From contig CAYRJD010000044.1 of NCBI GenBank assembly GCA_964424585.1, positions 1 through 14,686 on the forward strand: a stretch of DNA of 14,686 nucleotides, given 5' to 3'. This DNA is from CAYRJD01 sp964424585 (GTDB lineage Bacteria; Actinomycetota; Acidimicrobiia; Acidimicrobiales; Poriferisodalaceae). Position numbers and translations under genes: made by a program. Under the pieces are notes generated by a model. The model had not been told where the DNA came from. It worked only from the letters and a program-made list of their open reading frames with translations, and searched no databases. Positions 5,272 to 13,749 of the stretch are shown here, piece by piece. Numbering within the stretch: position 1 is the first letter of the stretch; each line of letters begins with the position of its first letter.

Positions 5272-6225
5272 ATGGCAAACGACTCACACGTCGCGCCGCT
5301 GCGCGCACGCCTGGCCGCCGCGCCGATCAGCTGGGGCGTGTGCGAGGTGCCCGGCTGGGGCTTCCAGCTCGACGCCGCGACCGTGCTGCGCGACATGGCC
5401 GACATGGGCTTCACGCTCACCGAGACGGGCCCCGTCGGCTTCTTGCCGACCGAGCCTGCGGCGATGGCGGCCACGCTCGCCGAGCGCGGTCTGCGCGCGC
5501 TGAGCGGCTTCGTGCCGCTGGTGATGCACCGGCCCGAGTGCTACGACGACACGATGCGGCGCGCCGAGGCGACGATGGCGGCGATCGCCGCGTCGGGCGG
5601 CAGCTACTACGTCAGCTGCGCGGTCAGCAGCTACGAGGCGTGGGAGCGGCCGACGCTCAGCGACGGCGAGTGGGCGCACCTCTATCGCGTGCTCGATGAG
5701 CTGCAGGCGATGGCGCCGACGCACGGCCTCACGCAGGGCTTCCACAGCCACGTCGACGCCATCGTCGAGACCGACGCGGAGGTGCGTGGCGTGCTCGCCA
5801 ACAGCGCCGCCACGCTCACGCTCGACACGGCGCACCTCACCGTCGGCGGCACCGACCCCGTCGCGCTGTGCGCCGAGTTCGCCGACCGCATCGCCCTGGT
5901 GCACCTCAAAGACGTCGACCCGGACGTTCTCGCTCGTTACGCGGCTGGCGACGTCAGCTTCATGGAAGCGGTGCAGCAGAGCATCTTTCCGCCCCTGGGC
6001 CAAGGTTGCGTTGATGTTGCGAAAGTGATCGAGCTGGCCGAGGCTGCCGCCCCTGGCCGCTCTTACGTGCTAGAACAAGACGCTGCGCTGGGCGATGGTG
6101 AGCCCGAAACCGTGAACCGGCTGCGCGGCTCGATCCGCGCCAGCCTCGACTACGTCGACGGCCTTCGTCTGCCCGCAGCTAGCGCCCCCGCTAGCCCGAC
6201 AAGCTCTCCGCAAACAACCACCTAG
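5272..6225 (+). CDS. iolE: Inosose (2-keto-myo-inositol) dehydratase
   Basis: The 317-residue protein matches IolE of the AP-endonuclease-2/xylose-isomerase TIM-barrel superfamily. It removes water from 2-keto-myo-inositol to give 3D-(3,5/4)-trihydroxycyclohexane-1,2-dione. Visible: P-I-S-W-G-V-C-E-V-P-G-W-G at 18-30, nearly diagnostic of IolE; T-E-T-G-P at 50-54; F-H-S-H-V-D at 157-162; L-D-T-A-H-L at 184-189; V-H-L-K-D-V-D at 210-216; and Y-V-L-E-Q-D at 265-270. The Glu, Asp, His and Glu in these blocks supply the metal site. A short Ala/Ser/Pro/Thr tail follows residue 296. The ATG is set by AGGAG at 5261-5265. It is the first gene of a same-strand inositol operon. Its stop (6223-6225) overlaps the ribosome binding site of the next gene, implying coupled translation. 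Confidence 0.94.
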   Translation: MANDSHVAPLRARLAAAPISWGVCEVPGWGFQLDAATVLRDMADMGFTLTETGPVGFLPTEPAAMAATLAERGLRALSGFVPLVMHRPECYDDTMRRAEATMAAIAASGGSYYVSCAVSSYEAWERPTLSDGEWAHLYRVLDELQAMAPTHGLTQGFHSHVDAIVETDAEVRGVLANSAATLTLDTAHLTVGGTDPVALCAEFADRIALVHLKDVDPDVLARYAAGDVSFMEAVQQSIFPPLGQGCVDVAKVIELAEAAAPGRSYVLEQDAALGDGEPETVNRLRGSIRASLDYVDGLRLPAASAPASPTSSPQTTT

Positions 6226-6238
6226 GAGGTACAGGAGA

Positions 6239-7264
6239 ATGAAACTAACCATCAAGTTGCTGGCGCTGCTGTCAGCGTTGCTGATCTTTGCTGCGGCTTG
6301 CAGCAGCGGTGACGACGACGCAGACGACACCACCACGACGGCTGCGGCTGCTGCCGACGACTCGTCGAGCGACGACATGATGTCTGATTGCGACAACGTG
6401 TATCACGTGATCACGCACGGTGACTCCGGCGTGTTCTGGTCGGTCGTTGAGCGCGCTGTGCAAGATGCAGAAGCAGCCATCGGCTGCGAGGTCGTCTACT
6501 TCGGCTCGAACAACGACGCCGCCGCGCAGTCGCAAGCCATCGAGGGTGCCATCGCGGATGGCTCAGACGGCATTGCGATCTCGCTGGCCGACCCGGCAGG
6601 CGTATCCGCCGCGGCGCGCGCAGTCGTGAACGCGAACATTCCGCTCTACACGCTCAACTCGGGCGTGAACGACTACATCGACTTGGGCGCGGTCACTCAC
6701 ATCGGTCAGACCGAGTTCGTTGCCGGACAGGGTGCTGGCCGTCGCTTCAACGCGCTGGGGGCCACCACGGTGATGTGCGCTCGTCAAGAGCAGACGAACG
6801 TCGGCCTTGAAGAGCGTTGCGCTGGTCTTGCCGACACGTTCAATGGCACGGTCATCGATGAGTTTGTTGGTCTCGATGCGACGCCGGAAGATCAGGCGAG
6901 CTACATCTCATCTGCGCTGCAGGCTGATGCCAGCATCGACGGAGTGCTGGGTGTTGGCCCGGTGGTCGCGCTGCGAGCACTTGAGGCAGCCGAGACCGCC
7001 GGTCGTAACCCTGGCACCGACTTCTGGATCGGCGGGTTCGACCTCTCGGGCGACCTGGTCGATGAGATTGAGATGGGCCGGGTGGCGTTCACCGTTGATC
7101 AGCAGCAGTACCTCCAGGGCTACTTGCCGGTTGTGCTGATGCATCTCCAAGCCACCAACGCGAACACCGCTGGCGGTGGTTTGCCCGTGCTCACTGGCCC
7201 AGGCTTCGTGACGCCTGACAACGCGACAGCTGTGAAGGCTTTGGTTGCGGAAGGCACGCGCTAG
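6239..7264 (+). CDS. Sugar/inositol-binding lipoprotein of an ABC importer (Peripla_BP_4/RbsB type)
   Basis: The 341-residue protein begins with a lipoprotein signal: a basic M-K-L-T-I-K, a hydrophobic core, and lipobox F-A-A-A-C with Cys21 as the lipidation site. An acidic Thr/Ala/Asp-rich linker to about residue 50 tethers it outside the membrane. The mature part has the type-I periplasmic binding fold. G-S-N-N-D-A-A-A-Q-S-Q-A-I-E follows the first strand, D-G-I-A-I-S-L-A-D-P lines the site, and Y-T-L-N-S-G and W-I-G-G-F-D-L-S come later. This is the RbsB family for pentoses, hexoses and inositol; operon context points to myo-inositol or a related cyclitol. A strong ribosome binding site, AGGAGGT (6224-6230), overlaps the iolE stop. 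Third codon positions are noticeably less GC-rich than in iolE or iolD, perhaps reflecting high expression or separate ancestry. A large hairpin follows the gene. Confidence 0.92.
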   Translation: MKLTIKLLALLSALLIFAAACSSGDDDADDTTTTAAAAADDSSSDDMMSDCDNVYHVITHGDSGVFWSVVERAVQDAEAAIGCEVVYFGSNNDAAAQSQAIEGAIADGSDGIAISLADPAGVSAAARAVVNANIPLYTLNSGVNDYIDLGAVTHIGQTEFVAGQGAGRRFNALGATTVMCARQEQTNVGLEERCAGLADTFNGTVIDEFVGLDATPEDQASYISSALQADASIDGVLGVGPVVALRALEAAETAGRNPGTDFWIGGFDLSGDLVDEIEMGRVAFTVDQQQYLQGYLPVVLMHLQATNANTAGGGLPVLTGPGFVTPDNATAVKALVAEGTR

Positions 7265-7292
7265 AGCCCACGGCTCGCGATAAACGCCGCGC

Positions 7293-7331
7293 CCCCGTCG
7301 TCACCGGCTACGTTGGTCGGTGACGGCGGGG
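7293..7331 (+). terminator. Strong intercistronic hairpin between binding-protein and permease genes
   Basis: Positions 7293-7306 pair with 7318-7331: 14 consecutive pairs, one of them a G-U wobble, around an 11-nt loop. It starts 28 nt after the binding-protein stop and ends 73 nt before the permease start. There is no T-run, so it may be a partial terminator or a 3'-end stabiliser. Many ABC operons use such hairpins to make more binding protein than membrane subunits. Confidence 0.65.
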
Positions 7332-7404
7332 TCGTGCGGCAACGCGAGGCTGCCCAGATGAGGCAGCCCAACGCAAGGTCACAGCACTCAGGGGGAGTTG
7401 AACT

Positions 7405-9747
7405 GTGAGCGACGGGCAGACAGACGGACAGAGCGACAACGGAGCGGTTGACCTGGCGGCCGACGAACGGCTAGCCCACAGAGGTCCAATCCAGCAACTG
7501 TTGACGCGGCCCGAGATCGGCGCGATTCTCGGCTTGGTCGGTGTCTGGCTGCTCTTCTGGTTGGCGGCCGAGCAGTTCGGCACCGCAGGCGGCACCGCCA
7601 ACTACCTCGACGTGGCCTCGCTCATCGGCATCATGGCGGTGCCTGTCGCGCTGTTGATGATCGGCGGCGAGTTCGACCTGTCGTCTGGCTCGATGGTCGG
7701 TGCGACCGCCTTGCTGGTCATCTTGCTGACTCGGGAGGTGGGCGACTTAGGCGGCGCCGGCATCACCGCGCACATCGCTGTGCCGTTGACGCTGGCGTTC
7801 GCTCTGGGCATCGGGTGGATCAACGGGACGATCGTTCAGAAAACGTCGCTGCCCAGCTTCATCGTGACGCTCGGCACCTACTTCATGGTGCGAGGGGGCA
7901 AGCTCGCCTTCACCAAACTGTTCACCAGCAAGGTGATCGCCGAAGACTTTGAGACCGCGAGCGGCTTTGAATTTTGGGAAGACATCTTCGGTGCGGCGTG
8001 GATACGCAACGGCCATCTACTTGAGTCACGCGACACTTGGTTCGCAGTGCTCATCACGTTCGCTGGCATCGCGGGGCTGGCCGGGTTGTTTGAGTTGACA
8101 TTCGCTCGCAACAAGACGGCTAACCCAGCCATGGTCGTCATCTTTTTTGTCGGCGCAGTCGGTGTGGCGGTGGGCACATTTGGCCTGCACGCAACCGACG
8201 GCATCGGTGCCAACTGGATCTACGGCATCATCGTCGCAGCGGGCGCGCTGGTCGCGGTGCTCGGCTGGTGCTGGGCGCGATACGAGCCGCCATCAGGCCG
8301 ACTACTTCGCTCTCCGCTGCGGGCGCGCACCAGCCAGCAGCGCACCGTCGCGCGAATGCTCGCGGTGAGCACCGCAGCACTGGTCGTCAGCGTCGTCGCA
8401 GCCGCGGTGATGGATGCTGGCTCTGAGCGGAACCTCGACTTGCTGGGCGGCGGGTTCGGACGATTCGTGTTCGCCGCAGGTATCGGTGTCACCGGAGTAC
8501 TAGCGGTGCTGGTTGCGACGGGTCGGCTGCGCGACTGGTACCCGACGGTCGGCATTGTGATCGTGGCGTTGCCGACGCTCAGCTACATGCTGACCGTTCA
8601 GGCGACGCGCGCCATCCTCTTTGGCGCGTTTGCCATTGCGGCCGTGCTGGCACTGTCTGCGGTCGCGAACCGCACTCGCCCGGCGGTCATCGCGCCGTTT
8701 GTCATGGCGGGCACGGTCTCGCTGCTCGCGCTGTTCGTGCGCAGCGAAGCAACGTCGCGCAAGCTGCGCGTCGAACTCTTCACTGTGTTGCTGCTGATCG
8801 CACTGTTGATTGCGTGTTTTGCCGTTGCCAGCGCCGTCAGCACCCGCAGGACAGTCGCCCCGCCGCATCCGGCGCTGCATCGTTGGACCCAAGCCGCGCT
8901 CATCGCGGGTGGCGTGGCGACTGTCGTGTTCGCGGCCATCGAACTTGGCGACTCCGATGGCGTGTTGTACTCGCTTGCCACCGGCGTGTTCAAAGGAGCG
9001 CTGGTTGCCCTGGGTGTCTACGCAGCGGGAACGATGTGGCGAATGTTCTTCAGTCGCGACGACGGATGCGGCAAGTCGTTGGTCGCCATCGCCGCTGTGG
9101 CCGTGGGTGCCGCAGTGTCGATGAAACTGTTGTTCATCGTCGCCGCCGAAGCGGAAGACACGGCGACTACGTATTTCCGGGTGCCGATCTTGTTTTTCAT
9201 TCTTTCCGCCGGGGTCAGCGCTTGGATCCTCGCGAAGACCCGCTTCGGCAGCTGGACGCTGGCTGTCGGCGGCAACAAAGACGCCGCTCGCTCGGTCGGC
9301 GTGCCCGCGGATCGCACCAAGACGATCTTGTTCATGCTCGTCGCAGGCAGCGCTTGGCTCGCCGGCATGCTCACCGCGTTCCGCTTCACGTCGGTGCAGG
9401 CCAACGTCGGCGACGGCAACGAGTTCATCTACATCATCGTTGCCGTCGTCGGCGGCAACTTGCTTACCGGCGGCTACGGCTCGGTGATCGGTGCCGCCAC
9501 CGGCGCGGTGATCTGGGGCATGATCACCCAAGGCATCGGCTTCGCCCGGTGGAACTCCGACTGGCGCTTCGTCGTGCTCGGCGCGTTGCTGCTGGTCGCC
9601 GTCATCGTCAACAACATCGTGCGCGACCGAGCCGAGCGCATTCAGCCTTCTGGCCCGGCCGACGACGACTCCGGCGGCGACGAGCCGCCAGCCGTGCAGC
9701 CTGCGCCCGAAGCCGAAGCCCTAACTGAGGGAGAGCAAGCCAAGTGA
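7405..9747 (+). CDS. RbsC-type ABC permease with a large multi-helix insertion
   Basis: The 780-residue product is a BPD_transp_2 (ribose/xylose/inositol) permease about twice the family's usual 300-430 residues. The N-terminal family core is present: G-G-E-F-D-L-S-S-G-S-M near residue 90 and P-S-F-I-V-T-L-G-T-Y-F from residue 150. So is the C-terminal core: T-R-F-G-S-W-T-L-A-V-G-G-N from residue 612, S-V-G-V-P and G-G-Y-G-S-V-I-G-A. Between about residues 212 and 590, where the family normally has under 100 residues between the two cores, there are roughly twelve additional hydrophobic segments joined by short basic or acidic loops. The reading frame is unbroken, so this is an insertion rather than an error. 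An acidic, Pro-rich cytoplasmic tail ends the protein. Start: GTG at 7405 with GGGGGAG about 8 nt upstream. It overlaps the ATPase gene by 4 nt. Confidence 0.9.
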   Translation: MSDGQTDGQSDNGAVDLAADERLAHRGPIQQLLTRPEIGAILGLVGVWLLFWLAAEQFGTAGGTANYLDVASLIGIMAVPVALLMIGGEFDLSSGSMVGATALLVILLTREVGDLGGAGITAHIAVPLTLAFALGIGWINGTIVQKTSLPSFIVTLGTYFMVRGGKLAFTKLFTSKVIAEDFETASGFEFWEDIFGAAWIRNGHLLESRDTWFAVLITFAGIAGLAGLFELTFARNKTANPAMVVIFFVGAVGVAVGTFGLHATDGIGANWIYGIIVAAGALVAVLGWCWARYEPPSGRLLRSPLRARTSQQRTVARMLAVSTAALVVSVVAAAVMDAGSERNLDLLGGGFGRFVFAAGIGVTGVLAVLVATGRLRDWYPTVGIVIVALPTLSYMLTVQATRAILFGAFAIAAVLALSAVANRTRPAVIAPFVMAGTVSLLALFVRSEATSRKLRVELFTVLLLIALLIACFAVASAVSTRRTVAPPHPALHRWTQAALIAGGVATVVFAAIELGDSDGVLYSLATGVFKGALVALGVYAAGTMWRMFFSRDDGCGKSLVAIAAVAVGAAVSMKLLFIVAAEAEDTATTYFRVPILFFILSAGVSAWILAKTRFGSWTLAVGGNKDAARSVGVPADRTKTILFMLVAGSAWLAGMLTAFRFTSVQANVGDGNEFIYIIVAVVGGNLLTGGYGSVIGAATGAVIWGMITQGIGFARWNSDWRFVVLGALLLVAVIVNNIVRDRAERIQPSGPADDDSGGDEPPAVQPAPEAEALTEGEQAK

Positions 9748-10514
9748 GCAACCTCATCAAACTCGACAACATCGGCAAGTACTACGGCAACATCATCGCG
9801 CTCACCGGCGTGACCACCACCGTCAACTCGGGCGAGGTCACCTGCGTGCTCGGCGACAACGGCGCCGGCAAGTCGACGTTCATCAAAATTCTCGCCGGCG
9901 TCCACCAGCACGACGACGGCAAGATGCTCGTCGACGGGCAAGATCGCAAGTTTGAGTCGCCGCGTGAAGCGCTTGACGCGGGCATCGCGACCGTCTACCA
10001 AGACCTCGCCGTCGTCCCGCTGATGTCGGTGTGGCGCAACTTCTTCTTGGGTGCCGAGCCGACACGTGGCTTCTGGCCGTTCCGCCGCATCGACTCGACT
10101 AAAGCCAAGAGCGTCGCCAAGGCCGCGCTCGGCGACATGGGGATCGACATCCGCGACACCGAGCAAACCGTCGGCACGCTGTCGGGTGGCGAGCGCCAGT
10201 CTGTCGCCATCGCCCGAGCCAGCTACTTCGGCGCTCGGGTGCTCATCCTCGACGAGCCAACCTCAGCGCTGGGGGTCAAGCAGTCGGGCGTCGTGCTGCG
10301 TCGCATCGTCGAGGCCCGCGACCAAGGGCTCGCCGTCATCTTCATCACGCACAACCCCAACCACGCTTATCCGGTGGGCGACCGGTTTGTCATCTTGAAC
10401 CGAGGCCGCTCGATGGGCAACTTCGCCAAAGAAGAGATCAGCCAGACCGAGCTGACGTCGATGATGGCTGGCGGTGCCGAACTGGAAGCCCTCCAACACG
10501 AACTGGCGACCTAG
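9744..10514 (+). CDS. Single-domain ABC transporter ATPase of a sugar/inositol importer (FrcA-like)
   Basis: The 256-residue protein has one complete nucleotide-binding domain: Walker A G-D-N-G-A-G-K-S-T at 37-45, Q-loop Gln86, signature L-S-G-G-E at 146-150, Walker B V-L-I-L-D-E-P-T-S at 166-174, and switch His203. Ribose-type importers usually have a fused two-domain ATPase of about 500 residues (RbsA). The one-domain form resembles FrcA-like subunits and would work as a homodimer. The start GTG shares bases with the permease stop (GTGA, 9744-9747), indicating translational coupling. With the upstream binding protein and permease it completes an importer that powers cyclitol uptake by ATP hydrolysis. 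Confidence 0.95.
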   Translation: MSNLIKLDNIGKYYGNIIALTGVTTTVNSGEVTCVLGDNGAGKSTFIKILAGVHQHDDGKMLVDGQDRKFESPREALDAGIATVYQDLAVVPLMSVWRNFFLGAEPTRGFWPFRRIDSTKAKSVAKAALGDMGIDIRDTEQTVGTLSGGERQSVAIARASYFGARVLILDEPTSALGVKQSGVVLRRIVEARDQGLAVIFITHNPNHAYPVGDRFVILNRGRSMGNFAKEEISQTELTSMMAGGAELEALQHELAT

Positions 10515-11731
10515 TGACGCAACCGCTGCGGGTCGCGGTCGTCGGGTTCGGCTGGATGGGCCAGACGCACTCACAGTCGCTGCTGCGCATGCCGACGCTG
10601 TTTCCCGACGCGCCGTATCGCGCCGAGCTGACGGTCTGCGTCGATGCCGACCCCGCGCGGCTCAAGCTGGCGACCGAGCAGTACGGCTTCGCCGAGGCCA
10701 CCGACGAATGGCGCGCGGCGGTGAGCCGCGACGACGTCGACGTCGTGTTCTGCTGCGCCCCCAACATGCTGCACGAGCCGGTGGTCACCGCCGCGGCCGC
10801 CGCGAACAAGCACGTCTTTTGCGAAAAGCCCGTCGGCGGCACTCCGGCGCAGACCGTCCGCATGCACGCCACAGCCGCGCACCTCACCACCGGCGTCGGC
10901 TACAACTACCGCTTCGCGCCGCTGGTCGTGCACGCCAAGGCGCTCATCGACTCTGGCGAGCTGGGCACCATCACCAACTATCGCGGGCGGTTCTTCTCGA
11001 TGTACGGCAACGACCCGCTCGGGCTGCTCACGTGGCGGTTCCAGCTCGCCGAAGGCGGACACGGCGTCAGCAGCGACATTCTCAGCCACGCCATCGACCT
11101 GGGGATGATGCTGAACGGTCCGATCGCTCGCGTCGTCGGCACCGGCCAGACGTTCATCGACGAGCGGCCCATCGCCACCGGCGCGGCGAGCCACTACGCC
11201 GTCGGTGCGCCCGACGACCCGACCGGCGCGGTTGAAAACGAAGACTATTTCGGCGCGCTGGTCGAGTTCGCCAACGGCTCATCGGGCACGTTCGAGGTGA
11301 GCCGCACGGCGTTCGGGCCGCAGAGCCAGATGGCGTTCGACGTCTACGGCACTGACGGCGCGCTGGCGTGGAACCACGAGACGATGAACGAGCTGGACGT
11401 GTGGATACGCGACCGCAGCCACCCCGACACCGCGGGCTACACGACGGTGCGGGCCGGCGAAGCTCACCCACGCCACCTGGCGTTCGTGCCGGGCGAGGCC
11501 AACAGCATTGGGTTTGCCGACCTGGTCGCCATCGAAGACCACGAGTTTCTCTGCGCCGTCGCGAAGGGCGAGCCGCACAGCGCGGGGTTTGACCAAGCGC
11601 TCGCGTACGTGAGCGTGCAGGCAGCGTTGTTGCGCAGCTGGGTGAACGGACGCTGGGAAGCCGTGGTGGCGCTCACCCCGGACAACGTCGACGACCTCGT
11701 GCCCAACCTCTCGATCAGCCGGCCGACCTAG
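10514..11731 (+). CDS. Gfo/Idh/MocA-family NAD(P)-dependent dehydrogenase, probable inositol-isomer dehydrogenase
   Basis: The 405-residue protein has an N-terminal Rossmann domain with V-V-G-F-G-W-M-G-Q-T-H at 9-19, and C-E-K-P-V-G at 103-108 carrying the catalytic-domain Lys. A C-terminal substrate domain has Y-N-Y-R-F at 130-134 and S-D-I-L-S-H-A-I-D-L at 187-196 with the Asp and His of the active site. It is longer than a classical IolG (about 340) and differs clearly from the iolG-like gene further along. It may oxidise scyllo-, chiro- or another inositol, or a linked sugar, by analogy with IolX/IolW. Exact substrate is inference from the operon. The stop of the ATPase gene and the GTG start share one base (TAGTG), so translation is coupled. 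Confidence 0.88.
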   Translation: MTQPLRVAVVGFGWMGQTHSQSLLRMPTLFPDAPYRAELTVCVDADPARLKLATEQYGFAEATDEWRAAVSRDDVDVVFCCAPNMLHEPVVTAAAAANKHVFCEKPVGGTPAQTVRMHATAAHLTTGVGYNYRFAPLVVHAKALIDSGELGTITNYRGRFFSMYGNDPLGLLTWRFQLAEGGHGVSSDILSHAIDLGMMLNGPIARVVGTGQTFIDERPIATGAASHYAVGAPDDPTGAVENEDYFGALVEFANGSSGTFEVSRTAFGPQSQMAFDVYGTDGALAWNHETMNELDVWIRDRSHPDTAGYTTVRAGEAHPRHLAFVPGEANSIGFADLVAIEDHEFLCAVAKGEPHSAGFDQALAYVSVQAALLRSWVNGRWEAVVALTPDNVDDLVPNLSISRPT

Positions 11732-11796
11732 CCGACCGACCTGGTGAGCCGCGAGACGCAACAGACTGTGAGAGCCACAAGAAAGGGTCTAGCCAC

Positions 11797-13716
11797 GTGA
11801 AGACCGTCAAGCTCAGCGCCGCCGGAGCCATCGTTCGCTATCTCGCCGCGCAGCACATCGACGCCAGCGAAGTCGAACCCATCGCCGGTCTCACCGCCGA
11901 CGGCGCGGCTGGCCCGTCGGGCTCGCTGCCGCTGTTCGGCGGCGTGTTCGCCATCTTCGGTCACGGCAACGTGACGTGTTTAGGCCCCGAGCTGCGCGCC
12001 GCCGCGGACGTGCTGCCCACCTACCGCGGCCAGAACGAACAAGGTATGGCGCTCGCGGCGCTCGCGTATGCGCGGGCGGCGAAGCGTCGCCGCATCATGG
12101 TCGCCGCGAGTTCGATCGGGCCGGGTGCCACCAACATGGTCACCGCGGCGGCCGCCGCGACGTCTAACCGGATGCCGCTGCTGCTGCTGTCTGGCGACAC
12201 GTTCAACAGCCGAGCGCCCGACCCGGTGCTGCAGCAGATCGAGCAGTTCGGCGACCCGACGGTCACCGCCAACGACGCCTTCCGACCGGTGGTGCGCTAC
12301 TGGGATCGCATCACGCACCCAGCGCAGGTGGTGCACGCGCTGCCGAACGCGTTGGCGACGATGCTCGACCCGTCCGACTGCGGCGCCGCGTTCGTCGGGC
12401 TGCCCCAAGACACCCAAGCCGAAACCTACGACTACCCCGAGCGGTTCTTCGAGCCGGTCGTTCACCGCATCAGGCGGCCTCGGCCCGACCGGGCCGAAGT
12501 GGCGGCCGCGGCTGGCGCGCTCGCGCAGGCGCGGCGGCCGCTCGTCATCGCTGGCGGGGGAGTGCGTTGGTCGCTGGCAGAAGGCGCGCTCGCCGAGTTT
12601 TGCGACCGTCATCGCATTCCCGTGGTCGAGACGTTTGCCGGACGCAGCAGCTTGGCGTCAACCCATCCCGCCAACTGCGGGCCCATCGGCGTCGCCGGCT
12701 GCGCGGCAGCGAGCGCGCTGGCGCAGTCGGCCGACGTCGTGCTGGCGGTCGGCACCAGGCTCGGCGACTTCGCGACCGGTTCGTGGACGATCTTCGGCGA
12801 CGAGTCGATGCGGCTCGTCGCGCTCAACACCGCCCGATTTGACGCGACCAAGCATCGGGCACTGCCGGTGGTGGCCGACGCCCGCGAGGGGCTGGCCGAG
12901 CTGTCGGCGGCGCTGGGTGGCTACGTCTGCGACGAGGCGTGGGTCGAGCGGGCGAGCGCCGAGGCGACGCAATACCACCAGTACATCGACAAGATCGCCG
13001 CGCCGGTCGAGGTGGCGTCGCCGGCTGCCGAACCGGTCACCTACGCGCAGGTCGTGGGCGCGGTCGACCGGTGGGCGACGGGTGACACGTACGTCGTCAC
13101 CGCCGCGGGCGGGCTGCCCGGCGAGCTGCTGAACGGCTGGCGCAGCGACACGGTGCACAGCTTCGACTGCGAGTTCGGCTACTCGACGATGGGCTACGAG
13201 ATCGCTGGCGGCTGGGGCGCGAAGCTGGCGCTCGCGCAGCGCGAGGTCGTCGTGCTGGTCGGCGACGGCTCGTATCTAATGATGAACTCCGACCTCTACA
13301 GCACGGTGCTGTCGGGCGACCCGCTGATCGTGGTGGTCTGCGACAACGGCGGCTTCGCCGTCATCAACCGGCTGCAGATGGCGCAAGGCGGCGAGCCGTT
13401 CAACAACCTGCTGTCTGATTGCCGGGGGGTTGCGGACGGCGAGGTGCCGCCTCGGGTCGACTTCGCGCAGCACGCCGCGTCGATGGGCTGCGACGCGGTG
13501 ACGGTGCGCTCAGTCGATGAGCTGAGCGCCGCGCTCGACGCCGCCCGCGGCGCGACGACCACGCAGGTGATCGTGGTGGAGGTCGACGCGTACTTGTGGA
13601 CCGAAGGCGGCGCGGCGTGGCAGGTCGGCGTGTCGCCGGTCGCGCCGCGCGACGAGATCACCCAGGCGGCTGCGGCGATGAGCGAGCAGCTCGCCGCGCA
13701 GCGTGTCGGCTGGTAG
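11797..13716 (+). CDS. iolD: 3D-(3,5/4)-trihydroxycyclohexane-1,2-dione hydrolase
   Basis: The 639-residue thiamine-diphosphate enzyme opens the cyclohexanedione ring made by IolE, giving 5-deoxy-D-glucuronate. Its length is right for IolD and longer than most ThDP enzymes. Seen: F-G-H-G-N-V at 54-59 and R-G-Q-N-E-Q-G-M-A at 77-85, where Glu81 is the cofactor-activating glutamate; S-S-I-G-P-G-A-T-N-M; a central Rossmann-like domain; and the ThDP/Mg motif G-D-G-S-Y at 489-493 ending with Asn517 in C-D-N-G-G-F. Start: GTG at 11797 preceded by GAAAGGG. A 65-nt gap separates it from the preceding dehydrogenase; no promoter or terminator is apparent there. All key residues that I can place are present. 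Confidence 0.95.
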   Translation: MKTVKLSAAGAIVRYLAAQHIDASEVEPIAGLTADGAAGPSGSLPLFGGVFAIFGHGNVTCLGPELRAAADVLPTYRGQNEQGMALAALAYARAAKRRRIMVAASSIGPGATNMVTAAAAATSNRMPLLLLSGDTFNSRAPDPVLQQIEQFGDPTVTANDAFRPVVRYWDRITHPAQVVHALPNALATMLDPSDCGAAFVGLPQDTQAETYDYPERFFEPVVHRIRRPRPDRAEVAAAAGALAQARRPLVIAGGGVRWSLAEGALAEFCDRHRIPVVETFAGRSSLASTHPANCGPIGVAGCAAASALAQSADVVLAVGTRLGDFATGSWTIFGDESMRLVALNTARFDATKHRALPVVADAREGLAELSAALGGYVCDEAWVERASAEATQYHQYIDKIAAPVEVASPAAEPVTYAQVVGAVDRWATGDTYVVTAAGGLPGELLNGWRSDTVHSFDCEFGYSTMGYEIAGGWGAKLALAQREVVVLVGDGSYLMMNSDLYSTVLSGDPLIVVVCDNGGFAVINRLQMAQGGEPFNNLLSDCRGVADGEVPPRVDFAQHAASMGCDAVTVRSVDELSAALDAARGATTTQVIVVEVDAYLWTEGGAAWQVGVSPVAPRDEITQAAAAMSEQLAAQRVGW

Positions 13717-13749
13717 CTCGTCGGGCGGGCGCTCGTAGGGTTCGCTGAC

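Noticed and set aside
8500..9531. Long minus-strand open frame (343 codons) opposite the permease
   Set aside because: Shadow of the GC-rich permease codons; composition is His/Asp/Arg-rich without domains. I also considered it as an explanation for the permease insertion and dropped it.
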